DNA from: a bacterium
GTDB taxonomy: Bacteria > Planctomycetota > Planctomycetia > Planctomycetales > Planctomycetaceae
Assembly: GCA_016125225.1 (NCBI GenBank)
Contig: WGME01000007.1
Location: 62,001 to 126,000, forward strand
Length of the DNA: 64,000 nucleotides
Direction of reading: 5' to 3'
In this document: positions 39,026-47,356 of the stretch, in pieces
Numbering within the stretch: the stretch's first letter is position 1
Layout: each line of letters starts with the position of its first letter
The notes under the pieces: model-generated
The model's input: only the letters and a program-made list of their open reading frames with translations
What the model was told of the DNA's origin: nothing
The model's database searches: none
Program-made: the position numbers and the translations under genes

Positions 39026-40126
39026 ATGATGATTGAAGCGTTGACTCGGCCTGCTGTCTCACTACTGGCTGCCGTACTGTTGCTGGTCGGTTTTGCCATT
39101 CAGTCCGAATCCGATCCGGTGTCGGAAGATGCGGACCACGCGACTCTGCGGATTGAGATGGACCCGCTGACCGTCGATATTCCTGCGGGCGTCGATCTGA
39201 TTCCGGATCTGTTGTATGCCGAGCGGGCGGGCCGTGCCTTACATCTCGATCTGTATCGTCCGCAAGCCACGGCCGAACGTTTGCCGGTGGTGGTCTACAT
39301 TCACGGCGGGGGCTGGAGATCGGGCAGCAAACAACAGCCACCGATTGTGGAACTGGCGGCGGAAGGCTACGCCCTGGTCAGCATTGAGTATCGACTCAGC
39401 GACGAAGCTGTTTTTCCAGCCCAACTTGACGATTGCCGCGAGGCATTGCGCTGGCTGAGAACTCATGCCGACGAATGGTCACTGGACCCAGACCGGATTG
39501 GTGTCTGCGGTTTCTCTTCTGGGGGACATCTGGCGGCACTACTTGGTGTCAATTCCCCGCAAGACCCTCACGAGGCCGCATTGACCCGGGTCCAGGCCGT
39601 GGCCGATTTCTTCGGTCCCACGGATTTGTTGACCCTCAGTCGAGACAACACGGATAACGAAGGCCGTTTCACGGTCGATGTCTTTTCCCCCGAAGCATTG
39701 CTGCTTGGAACGTCTCCGCAAAGCGATCCGGAACGCGCGCGATCAGCGAGTCCCATGTCGTATGTCGAAGCCGGTCGTCAATACCCGCCCTTCTACATTC
39801 TGCATGGCCATGCGGACAATGTTGTGCCCTGGCGACAGAGTTACCGTTTTGCACTGGCCTTGAGAAAATGTGGGGCCGATGTCACGTACCACTCGCCCGA
39901 AAGTGGCCATCAGTCGGTGTTGTTATCCCAGCAGATTGATGATTTGTGTGCCTTCTTTGATCAGGCATTAGCCCCGGGTAAAAGTCTGGTGCCGAGCGAG
40001 AGTCCCGCTGCGCCGGAGATTCGTTTGTCCCAGCATGCTCTCGATTCAGGCCGCGATGCGGTTCGCCACAAGCCGCGCCGGAAGCGGTCAATCATCCTGC
40101 CCCCAATGCCCCCGGCAGCCTCCTGA
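39026..40126 (+). CDS. secreted alpha/beta-hydrolase (esterase/lipase)
   Basis: About 366 residues with an N-terminal hydrophobic anchor or signal (PAVSLLAAVLLLVGFAI). Oxyanion motif YIHGGGWRSG, nucleophile elbow GFSSGGHLAALLG, an Asp in ILHGHADNVVPW and a His in SPESGHQSV complete the catalytic machinery of the BD-FAE/carboxylesterase type. Probable role in hydrolysing acylated sugars or lipids outside the cytoplasm. The start is one of two adjacent ATGs at 39026 and 39029 after AGGGA. The C-terminal ~50 residues are Pro/Arg-rich and unusual. Confidence 0.87.
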   Translation: MMIEALTRPAVSLLAAVLLLVGFAIQSESDPVSEDADHATLRIEMDPLTVDIPAGVDLIPDLLYAERAGRALHLDLYRPQATAERLPVVVYIHGGGWRSGSKQQPPIVELAAEGYALVSIEYRLSDEAVFPAQLDDCREALRWLRTHADEWSLDPDRIGVCGFSSGGHLAALLGVNSPQDPHEAALTRVQAVADFFGPTDLLTLSRDNTDNEGRFTVDVFSPEALLLGTSPQSDPERARSASPMSYVEAGRQYPPFYILHGHADNVVPWRQSYRFALALRKCGADVTYHSPESGHQSVLLSQQIDDLCAFFDQALAPGKSLVPSESPAAPEIRLSQHALDSGRDAVRHKPRRKRSIILPPMPPAAS

Positions 40127-40284
40127 GTTTCACCAGCCATGGCGTAGGATCTCGCTCTTTCTCGGGTGGGGCCGTACGACCTCGAAAAAAATCGCCTGAC
40201 ATTCCTGACAGGTCATGTGACCGAGTAGAATCCGTCGCACTGGTCCAGGTCTTGAATGTCGATGTTTTGTGAGGTGAGGTCGAG

Positions 40285-41364
40285 GTGTCATCCACGTTTG
40301 AAACGTCCGCAGTGACTGCGGAGGCCATGCCGCCAGCCTTACTTGGCGGCAAATCCGACACTTTCGCCGGGGATGCTGCATCCGCACCCAAGCGGCATAC
40401 GCGTCCTTTGTCTCGGCGGATGATGCATCTGCTGCGTCGATTACATCTGTACTTCGGACTGTTTCTGTTCCCCTGGGCGGTGCTCTACGGCTTCACCGGC
40501 TTCCTGTTCAATCATCCGCAGGTGATGAGTGAGCAGCCGATGGCCTCGTTTGATCGCAGCGTCTGGAGCGGCACGGCGATGGAATCACAAGAAGATCTGG
40601 CGGCCAGCGCACAGCAGGTGATCGAGGCTCTGCAATCCCACCAGCCAGAAAACACCGCCGATTTACGCCTCATCGAGACGGAACCCATTCGTTATGCCAA
40701 TGAGTTGGCCTTCGCAACGTTGAAGACGGACGACGAAGAGATCGGTCTTGCAATCGCCGCGCTGGGCAATGGCGGCACGATTCGCAAAACGCCCAAGAAA
40801 TCGACAAATGAACCTGCACAGCCCTTTCCATGGGCGATTGGCAAGGCAGAGCCTCCGACGAGAAATGGTCGCGAGAAAGCCGAAATGACTTCGGGGGGCC
40901 TGGTCCTGAATGGTTCGCTTTCCGAACGATTGCAGGCCTCGCTACCCTCGTTGCAGACACGACAACAACTCCCCGCGGGCCCGGTCACACTCACCTCCGT
41001 TCCCGATCTGACATTTGTCGTGGAATCGCAGGGGCAACGTTGGAAAGTGGGTTACAACTCACTGAAGGGAACCGTCACGGGCAAAACCGTGGAAACCTCC
41101 GGTACACCGATCTCCTGGCGACGCTTCATGACCCGTCTGCATACCGCGCACGGCTATCCGTTTACCTCATTCGCCGCCAAATGGTTCTGGGCCATCGTGG
41201 TCGATGTGATGGCCTGGATCATGATTTACTGGGGCGTATCTGGCCTGCTGATGTGGTGGCAGATCAAAGCAACACGTCGGCTGGGGTTCGTCATGCTCTC
41301 GCTCAGTGCCGTGGCAGCCATTTCGATGGCGATTGGCATGTACGGCATGATGACCAGCGCTTGA
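40285..41364 (+). CDS. PepSY-domain membrane protein
   Basis: 359 residues opening at GTG 40285, preceded by GAGGTGAGG. The N-terminal membrane segment (LLRRLHLYFGLFLFPWAVLYGFTGFLFNHP) is the PepSY-associated helix, and two C-terminal helices follow (WFWAIVVDVMAWIMIYWGVSGLLMWW; LSAVAAISMAIGMYGM). Proteins with this outline include reductases and siderophore-uptake partners, but no haem or flavin motif is certain here. It is convergent with the acetylxylan esterase gene. Confidence 0.75.
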   Translation: MSSTFETSAVTAEAMPPALLGGKSDTFAGDAASAPKRHTRPLSRRMMHLLRRLHLYFGLFLFPWAVLYGFTGFLFNHPQVMSEQPMASFDRSVWSGTAMESQEDLAASAQQVIEALQSHQPENTADLRLIETEPIRYANELAFATLKTDDEEIGLAIAALGNGGTIRKTPKKSTNEPAQPFPWAIGKAEPPTRNGREKAEMTSGGLVLNGSLSERLQASLPSLQTRQQLPAGPVTLTSVPDLTFVVESQGQRWKVGYNSLKGTVTGKTVETSGTPISWRRFMTRLHTAHGYPFTSFAAKWFWAIVVDVMAWIMIYWGVSGLLMWWQIKATRRLGFVMLSLSAVAAISMAIGMYGMMTSA

Positions 41365-41391
41365 GTGTCCGCCCCGTTTCGACCGTGCTGA

Positions 41392-42702
41392 TTACTTCCG
41401 CTCGCGTAGATGTTGCAGGACGGCATCCTGCATGAACTTTGAGGCGGCCGGTGTATTTGTATGACCGGCGTCGACGTCAAAGTGCATGGCTTTCGGAACG
41501 GTCAACGCGTTGAAGGCCGCATAGACACTGGTGGGAGGGCAAGTGGTGTCGATGAAGCCGACCGTCACCACGGCTTTCTGGCAGCGGGCGCGAGTCGCAA
41601 AGTTGACACCATCAAAGTACCGCGAGGCTTGCATAGCCAACGGGTCTGGTTGACGTTGGGCGTTCATCGGAACCAGTTTCGGCCAACCACTGATGCGGTC
41701 CGCGGCACTCCCCGTGTGATCGCAACCAGCCGGCACGCCAGCGCAGATTAACGAAACGCGTTCATCAAGTCCCGCTGCGGCCAAAGCCTGAAAGCCACCC
41801 TGACTGCTGCCATAAACGATCAGCGTTTTGCCATCCCACTCCGGTTCGGATGTCAAAAAGTCGAGGGCGCGCATCAAACGCAGAAACATGCCTTTGAAGT
41901 AGCATTCGTCGCGGTTTTGACGACCTTCACCCCGATAATCCTTCAATTCTCCCTGACTCAGAGCTTCGTAGAATTCCGCTGGCTGACCATTTGGAATTCC
42001 GTGAGCATTGATGTCGAAGGCCAGCATGCCCCCTTCTCGTGCCGCCCAATGAGTGGCTCCCAGATTCGCGCTGCGCACCCCGGCACCATGCACGAAAAGA
42101 ATAGCGGGGAGCGACTTCAGCTGAGCATTTTGCGGCCGTCCGTAATACCCCGATACCGGTTTGCCCAGGCAGTCAATTTGCACATCAAACGCTTCGACAC
42201 CGGCCACCGGCGACTTGACGGCCGTGCGTTTTGCTTCGAGGGGCACCTTCGCAAGGGCGGCCTTCTGGGAACTCCAGAATTCATCGAAATCGTCGGGCAC
42301 GGGGAGGCTCGGCTGGATTTGGAGCGGATCGAATCCAGCCCCGGCCAAGGCTTGAGCTTTCCCGATGGTCACCCGCAGAAGCAGAAAGCCCGGAGTCTCC
42401 AATTTGCCGGAAAGCGTTACCTGGCCATCCTTCAATGGAAGCGTCTGCATCGGCTGCGGATTCCATCCATCTTGCGAGAGATAGCAATCGACCTGGCCCG
42501 ATTTGAGCGGCTGATCATTCTCTGAAGCGGTGATCGTGAACGTCACAGACTCACCGACATGGTAGAGCGCGTCGGGTCGATCCGCAGTGATCTTCAAGGT
42601 CACAACCGGCGCTATGGCCGGAGTGCTCTGTGCCGGTAACATCCCCACCGGCAAGGTCAGAGCCATGGCCACAAGAGACCACATCCGCAGCGTGAGTGAC
42701 AT
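41392..42702 (-). CDS. acetylxylan esterase (AXE1-like)
   Basis: About 436 residues with a signal peptide (SLVAMALTLPVGMLPAQS) and an N-terminal Ig-like domain. The AXE1 core follows: AILFVHGAGVRS, nucleophile elbow YGSSQGGFQALAAAG, ICAGVPAGCDH and a His in VDAGHTN. It removes acetyl groups from hemicellulose-type substrates. The frame opens at TTG 42717, but ATG 42702 is more likely. Confidence 0.88.
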   Translation of the reverse strand: MSLTLRMWSLVAMALTLPVGMLPAQSTPAIAPVVTLKITADRPDALYHVGESVTFTITASENDQPLKSGQVDCYLSQDGWNPQPMQTLPLKDGQVTLSGKLETPGFLLLRVTIGKAQALAGAGFDPLQIQPSLPVPDDFDEFWSSQKAALAKVPLEAKRTAVKSPVAGVEAFDVQIDCLGKPVSGYYGRPQNAQLKSLPAILFVHGAGVRSANLGATHWAAREGGMLAFDINAHGIPNGQPAEFYEALSQGELKDYRGEGRQNRDECYFKGMFLRLMRALDFLTSEPEWDGKTLIVYGSSQGGFQALAAAGLDERVSLICAGVPAGCDHTGSAADRISGWPKLVPMNAQRQPDPLAMQASRYFDGVNFATRARCQKAVVTVGFIDTTCPPTSVYAAFNALTVPKAMHFDVDAGHTNTPAASKFMQDAVLQHLRERK

Positions 42703-42961
42703 CGGTTTCACGATCAAGTTTCCTGATCAAGCTGTTAGCGGCAACAGTGCCGGTTGAATTATTCGGTTGGACCGGCCAAAGAGATACTAGCCTATCCGAT
42801 CCATTGCCCCAACACACAACGACAATCCTCCGATCGGCAGACTGTTTCAAGCATGAGTTGCTACGGCAATCGGCACCATTCTGATTCGACTCAAAAGCCC
42901 ATCGGGCATACGATGTACCTCCTTCATACAAACCACTCGATCTGCCACAGAGAAACACACC

Positions 42962-44215
42962 ATGCGAGTTGCCTGCTTTTGTTGCGTTGGTCTGGTCTTG
43001 TCGTCACTGGCGGATGCCGCCGAACATCAGATCAAGCCCGGTGATGTGCCTCAAACGATCCTCGATCAGGCCGCTGCGGGGGATCGCATCGTTTTTGAAC
43101 CCGGCCTGCATGTGCATCATCTCGGCAAACATAATTCGCTGCTCTATGTCGACAAGCCGATCGAGATCGAACTCAAAGCCGGGGCGACTCTCAAACTCGC
43201 CGACAATGAAACGCCGCTGGAAACCGTCGCGGAAATTACGACTGATCACGGGGCACCAAAGAAACTCGATGACCTGTCCGTCGGCGGCGAATATGACCGC
43301 AGTCTCAAACACACGGTCTATACGATCTCGATTGATGGGGAAGGCCGTGATGGATCACCGGACACGTTTTCCTGGGGCGTTGGTCCGCTGTTCAATGTGC
43401 AGCAGAAGGGCGTCGCGATCACAGGTGAGTGGCAGGAATTAAGCTGCGGCGTGAAGATTCGGTTTGATGCCATCACGGGGCACAATAAGGGCAGCCTGTG
43501 GTTTCTTTCCTACGATGGCCCGGTGGCCTATGGCATCCGCATCGGACATGGGTTGCAGCCCGATTACATCGAGAATGTTCGGATCACGGGGCAGGGCACC
43601 ATCGATCTCAATTCGCAGAACAACGTCCAGCCGAGCGAACTGGTGAAAGATATTAACGCGTGCGTGCTGGTTCACGGACGGGTGCGGCATGTCCAGATTG
43701 AAGGGATCACCATGACCAATACCAACCGGTCAGTGATGCTCTATGGCGAACACACCGGGAAGTTCCTCGCGGGGGGCGGCGTGACTGACGGAGAGTACTT
43801 CGATGCCGAGCACATCGACATTTTCCGCACGCGGACCATCAATCCCAGGGGAAGTGCCTATCTGCTCGGCCACCCGTCGCATCGTGGTCATCTGCGGTTT
43901 GTCCGCTGTAATTTCAATTACATGGAAACGGCGATGACTTCCATCGAGCCGAACTTTCAGCTCGACCAGTACGAAGTGATCGGCAACATCATCAAAAGTG
44001 GGGGCCAGGCGATCCACTGCTGGCGAAAATCCACCAATGGAGTCGTCGTAGACAATGTCCGCATTGAAGACAGCACGGGCAAACCTGTGGTCGTCGCGAA
44101 TTCCCCCGGTGGTTGGGAACCCCCCGCTCAATTAACGATCCGCAATAACCGCAATCTGCTGAGCGACCATAAGTCTGACGCGGCTCCGTTTTGGGAACTG
44201 CGGCCTAGCGAGTAA
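42962..44215 (+). CDS. secreted right-handed parallel beta-helix protein
   Basis: 417 residues with a signal peptide (MRVACFCCVGLVLSSLADA). The middle repeats short beta strands of the PbH1 type (VQIEGITMTNTNRSVMLYG; LRFVRCNFNYMETAM; YEVIGNIIKSGGQAIHC; VVVDNVRIEDSTG), the fold of pectate lyases and other polysaccharide lyases or hydrolases. No unambiguous catalytic residues seen. It lies 259 bp from the divergent esterase gene, fitting a shared secreted carbohydrate-processing role. Confidence 0.75.
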   Translation: MRVACFCCVGLVLSSLADAAEHQIKPGDVPQTILDQAAAGDRIVFEPGLHVHHLGKHNSLLYVDKPIEIELKAGATLKLADNETPLETVAEITTDHGAPKKLDDLSVGGEYDRSLKHTVYTISIDGEGRDGSPDTFSWGVGPLFNVQQKGVAITGEWQELSCGVKIRFDAITGHNKGSLWFLSYDGPVAYGIRIGHGLQPDYIENVRITGQGTIDLNSQNNVQPSELVKDINACVLVHGRVRHVQIEGITMTNTNRSVMLYGEHTGKFLAGGGVTDGEYFDAEHIDIFRTRTINPRGSAYLLGHPSHRGHLRFVRCNFNYMETAMTSIEPNFQLDQYEVIGNIIKSGGQAIHCWRKSTNGVVVDNVRIEDSTGKPVVVANSPGGWEPPAQLTIRNNRNLLSDHKSDAAPFWELRPSE

Positions 44216-44352
44216 CTCCGGCGATTCGGCGTTTTCTGCCGAATTGCTGCCAATTTCGCACCGTCCACTGTTCTTAACTTTTCCGTTAACGCGAACTCAG
44301 CATGGGAATCCAACAGAATTGATTCTGCAGTTTAAGCCACGACGAAGGAAAG

Positions 44353-45897
44353 ATGCTCGTGTTGAATTGTCGACCGGGCCGTGCTCATTCGTGGTGGCGA
44401 CCGACCGTGGCAACAGACTTTCGTCCGAACATGCAATGTTGCCTGACCGTGCTGGTCATTGGTTGGCTGGCATCTTCCTTTGTGTTCGCCACGGAATCGG
44501 AAGAGTTCCTTCCATTTGGTGAAAGTGCTGTCGAAGGTCGGTTGCCGGAGTTGCTCGCTCAGGCACCTCCAGCGACTCCGGCTGTCCCTCCACCGGCGCT
44601 CGCACCGATTCCTACGCCAAGTTTAACTTCCCCGGGCAACCTGCCAAACAATTTCTTTCCCACACCGAGACAGACAGCAACGGCGGGTTTGTTCTCGCAG
44701 TTTCGGGGGACACCCACGCGAAACCTATCGCGGCCGATGCTGACCGCTCCGAATATGTTCGGTGATACCACCGATGGCGGCTGTGGTCAGGCCGAGTTTT
44801 TGGCGGGATCTGTTCCCGCGTCCTTGGAACATCCTACCTTTAACTGTATCCGGGCCAACCTCGCCGAGAACAACAGCCCGCTGCCGCGCGACCGCGTTTA
44901 CTTCCGCTATAACCACTTCCACAACATCACCGATGTGTCGATCTTCCCGGACACGCTTTCCAATGGCGTCAGTTCACTGCATGTCGATCGCTTCACGTTT
45001 GGTGGGGAAATGACCTTTCTCGATGGCCGGGCTTCGCTGGAAGCCCGGTTGCCCTTTGCCCGGCAGCTCACCTCGGATGTTCTGCTATATGACATTCAAG
45101 GGGCCTACAATCTGCCTCTCGATGATTACCGCACGGAACTGCTGAACATGCAGTTCATTCTGAAGTACATCCTGCTGGAACGCGACAACTTCGTGCTGTC
45201 TTCAGGCATGGGACTGAATGTTCCCACGGCCCAGGATTTCAACATTCGCATCTTCGTCGACGATGATGATTTTGAGATTATTCTGCCGGTGGTGGGGCAG
45301 GTGGGATCGTTGCCGGTCGATATCGATATCCGGGGCACGGTTCCGAACAACATCTGGAACCTGTCGCCTTTTCTGGCCTACCTGTGGACTCCACAACCCC
45401 GGTTCTTTACTCAGGGCTTCATGCAGCTTGATGTGCCGTTGAATGGGGTGACCGGCACAGTCGAAGGTTCGACGGGAATTGCCTCGGCACCGATTCCGTT
45501 CGGTCCTTACAGCGCCGAGCTCTACCAGCAAACGCTAATGCGGTTCAACGTGGGGGCCGGTTACTGGCTGGTGCAGCGGCCCGAAGCCCGGTGGTTCAAG
45601 GGCTGGGCCAGTATCCTCGAACTGCACTACACCACCACCTTGAACGATGCCTCGATCGTGCCGTTTGATGTCCCGTTGGTGACTTTGCCTGATCCTCTGC
45701 CGCCGGTGACCCTGAATGCCAGTGTGCTGGTCGGAAATATTTCCAACCGAGCCGACATTCTGAACCTGACTGCCGGCTGGAGTTTCATACTTGGCGAACG
45801 CACCACACTGGGTGTTGCCGGTGTGGTCCCCCTGCGAGACGACGCCGATCACCCGTTCGATTTCGAACTCAATGTGCTGCTGAATTACCAACTGTAG
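44353..45897 (+). CDS. putative outer-membrane beta-barrel protein
   Basis: 514 residues. A hydrophobic segment (LTVLVIGWLASSFVFA) near residues 30-45 works as a signal peptide; a Pro/Ala-rich linker follows, then a region of alternating residues (VYFRYNHFHNITDVSIF, DRFTFGGEMTF, ASLEARLPF, QGFMQLDVPLNG, MRFNVGAGYWL, ASILELHYTT) and a C-terminal NVLLNYQL ending in Leu. This suggests a barrel. ATG 44353 has AAGGA close upstream; ATG 44431 would place the signal peptide at the very N-terminus and is an alternative. Family not recognised. Confidence 0.6.
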   Translation: MLVLNCRPGRAHSWWRPTVATDFRPNMQCCLTVLVIGWLASSFVFATESEEFLPFGESAVEGRLPELLAQAPPATPAVPPPALAPIPTPSLTSPGNLPNNFFPTPRQTATAGLFSQFRGTPTRNLSRPMLTAPNMFGDTTDGGCGQAEFLAGSVPASLEHPTFNCIRANLAENNSPLPRDRVYFRYNHFHNITDVSIFPDTLSNGVSSLHVDRFTFGGEMTFLDGRASLEARLPFARQLTSDVLLYDIQGAYNLPLDDYRTELLNMQFILKYILLERDNFVLSSGMGLNVPTAQDFNIRIFVDDDDFEIILPVVGQVGSLPVDIDIRGTVPNNIWNLSPFLAYLWTPQPRFFTQGFMQLDVPLNGVTGTVEGSTGIASAPIPFGPYSAELYQQTLMRFNVGAGYWLVQRPEARWFKGWASILELHYTTTLNDASIVPFDVPLVTLPDPLPPVTLNASVLVGNISNRADILNLTAGWSFILGERTTLGVAGVVPLRDDADHPFDFELNVLLNYQL

Positions 45898-46006
45898 CAG
45901 ATGAACAATCGGTTGGGTGACTTTCGCTGCCAATGGTGCGAACCCTGTCTCTGACTCGGTGTCCGCCCATCCGGTGATGTCCCATTCTCAATCGAACAGG
46001 AGGTGC

Positions 46007-46057
46007 ATGATGAGCCGGGAACCATTCGATGAACTGCCGTTTTTTTCGAGCCGATGA
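46007..46057 (+). CDS. 16-codon upstream reading frame with strong ribosome binding site
   Basis: AGGAGG precedes ATG 46007; the frame reads [16 protein letters not shown] and stops at 46055-46057, overlapping the SEC-C start by ATGA. A T7 run (46040-46046) sits inside it. The frame one base back from here is open from 46039 into the SEC-C gene and continues as EPMSKRRRG. So this may be the real N-terminus of the SEC-C protein joined by slippage or by an unrecorded base, not a leader peptide. Confidence 0.5.
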   Translation: MMSREPFDELPFFSSR

Positions 46058-46221
46058 GCAAACGCCGCCGTGGCTATCCCTCGGAAACGCAGGTGAAACG
46101 TGGCCTGCGCGTGGTGCATGGCGACAAATGGCTTGAAGAAAAACTGGGGCGGAATGATCCCTGTCCGTGTGGATCAGGCCGGCGGTTCAAACGCTGCTGC
46201 CTGAAGCGGGGCCACCTTTGA
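46054..46221 (+). CDS. small SEC-C motif protein
   Basis: 55 residues, [11 protein letters not shown] onward, ending [20 protein letters not shown]. The [13 protein letters not shown] sequence is a complete SEC-C zinc-binding motif (CxCx8CC-type), as in the SecA C-terminus and many small zinc proteins. The remainder is basic. The gene is too short for ordinary length cut-offs. The strong ribosome binding site belongs to the upstream 46007 frame, and translation could be coupled through the ATGA overlap. A hairpin at 46265-46289 likely ends the transcript. Target of the protein unknown. Confidence 0.82.
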   Translation: MSKRRRGYPSETQVKRGLRVVHGDKWLEEKLGRNDPCPCGSGRRFKRCCLKRGHL

Positions 46222-46264
46222 AGGCTCTGCCCGACAGGTCTATTTTCCGTGAATGATGCACGGG

Positions 46265-46289
46265 GCCTCCCGGAACATCACCGGGAGGC
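46265..46289 (+). terminator. probable terminator after the SEC-C gene
   Basis: GCCTCCCGG (46265-46273), loop AACATCA, CCGGGAGGC (46281-46289): a perfect 9-bp GC-rich stem. It is followed on the plus strand by a weakly T-rich stretch. It lies between convergent SEC-C and OxyR-like genes and may serve both. Confidence 0.65.
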
Positions 46290-46311
46290 TCTCACATTCT
46301 TGTGTGGTCGG

Positions 46312-47214
46312 TTATTTCTTGGGCTGTCGTGTATTCCAGTTGGTCGCGACCGATCGCACGCAGTCCTGGAAGCGAGCCATCAACCGGCTTTGAAAACGAT
46401 AGGGATTCCAGGCGAGCAGGATTTTTCGCGTGGGAACCGGTTGAGAGAGTGAGCGATAAATGCGGCGATCACTGGTGTCAAGCTGCCGGGCCATCTGCGG
46501 AATTAAAGAGATGCCATGCCCCAATGCAACCAGTTCTTCGACAGTTGTTAGTTGACTGGTATGTTCAACCGTGACCGGATGAAACGCCCGCTGTCGACAG
46601 AATGTGACAATCGTGTCCGACAGACAGTGCGTTTCATCCAGTAAGACCATCGGCTCCTGACGGACATCTTCCAGCGTGATCTGTCTCTTTCTGGCGAGTG
46701 GATGTTGTGCCGGTAAGACCAGCAACAACTCTTCGGAAAATAGAACTTCGGTTTGCAGGTGCTGAGCCGAGATGGGAGCCGCCAGAATCGCGATGTCGAC
46801 TTCTCCCTGATGACAGCGATGCAGCAGGCGATCTGTCGTTTCTTCATGGGCCACAACATGGGCTTGTGGGCAGGCGTCTCGGAACTGTCGCAGCACCGTC
46901 GGCAGGAAATACGGGGCAATGGTCGGGATTGCTCCGACACGGATGCGGCCGGTTTCCCCATTGTCGGTCAGTTCGGCGACCGTATCATTCACCAGGGCCA
47001 GAATTTGAGTGGCCCGTTCAAAAAACAGGCGTCCGGCATCGGTGAGGACGACGCGGCGCGTCTGCCGCTCCAGCAATGGTTGCCCCAATTCCGCTTCGAG
47101 CTTGGCAATGGAACGGCTGAGCGCTGGCTGGGTGATCGCTAATTCAGTGCAGGCATGAGTGATGCTTTCACGCTCTGCAACCTTCAGGAAATGCCGCAGT
47201 TGCGTCAATTCCAT
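46312..47214 (-). CDS. oxyR: OxyR-like LysR-family peroxide-sensing regulator
   Basis: 300 residues from ATG 47214, the LysR standard length (the frame opening at 47319 adds non-family sequence). The N-terminal winged HTH reads [14 protein letters not shown] ... [23 protein letters not shown]. The regulatory domain has [14 protein letters not shown] with cysteines at 197 and 206, nine residues apart, matching the redox pair C199/C208 of Escherichia coli OxyR and its GHCLRDQ context. It probably senses hydrogen peroxide by disulfide formation. It diverges from a di-haem peroxidase gene, its likely target. Confidence 0.87.
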   Translation of the reverse strand: MELTQLRHFLKVAERESITHACTELAITQPALSRSIAKLEAELGQPLLERQTRRVVLTDAGRLFFERATQILALVNDTVAELTDNGETGRIRVGAIPTIAPYFLPTVLRQFRDACPQAHVVAHEETTDRLLHRCHQGEVDIAILAAPISAQHLQTEVLFSEELLLVLPAQHPLARKRQITLEDVRQEPMVLLDETHCLSDTIVTFCRQRAFHPVTVEHTSQLTTVEELVALGHGISLIPQMARQLDTSDRRIYRSLSQPVPTRKILLAWNPYRFQSRLMARFQDCVRSVATNWNTRQPKK

Positions 47215-47239
47215 GGGAGCTCCTGAGATAGGACGAATG

Positions 47240-47285
47240 ATGCCTGTGGTGCATGGCATGTAGTTGTGGAATGCATTGGAAGCAT
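47240..47285. promoter_or_regulatory. paired ATGC-N7-GCAT palindromes, putative OxyR-like operator
   Basis: ATGC-CTGTGGT-GCAT at 47240-47254 and ATGC-ATTGGAA-GCAT at 47271-47285 are two copies of the same 15-bp palindrome, both with the LysR T-N11-A core. Their centres are 31 bp apart, close to three helical turns. They lie in the 142-bp region between the OxyR-like and peroxidase starts. Confidence 0.7.
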
Positions 47286-47305
47286 AGCATGTTGGGGTCG
47301 ATAAT
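47276..47305 (+). promoter_or_regulatory. putative promoter of the peroxidase gene
   Basis: TTGGAA (47276-47281) and GATAAT (47300-47305), with an 18-bp spacer, resemble a -35/-10 pair. The -35 element overlaps the second operator palindrome, a position suited to activation by a LysR-type regulator. The start codon at 47357 would follow a leader of about 45 nt. Confidence 0.45.
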
Positions 47306-47356
47306 GCATGCCGTGTCACTTTGACCGGAACTTCAGATGGACCTCAGGAGAATGTC

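Noticed and set aside
40127-40284. Small palindrome GGTCATGTGACC upstream of the PepSY gene
   Set aside because: Only five paired bases; too short to call an operator without comparison.
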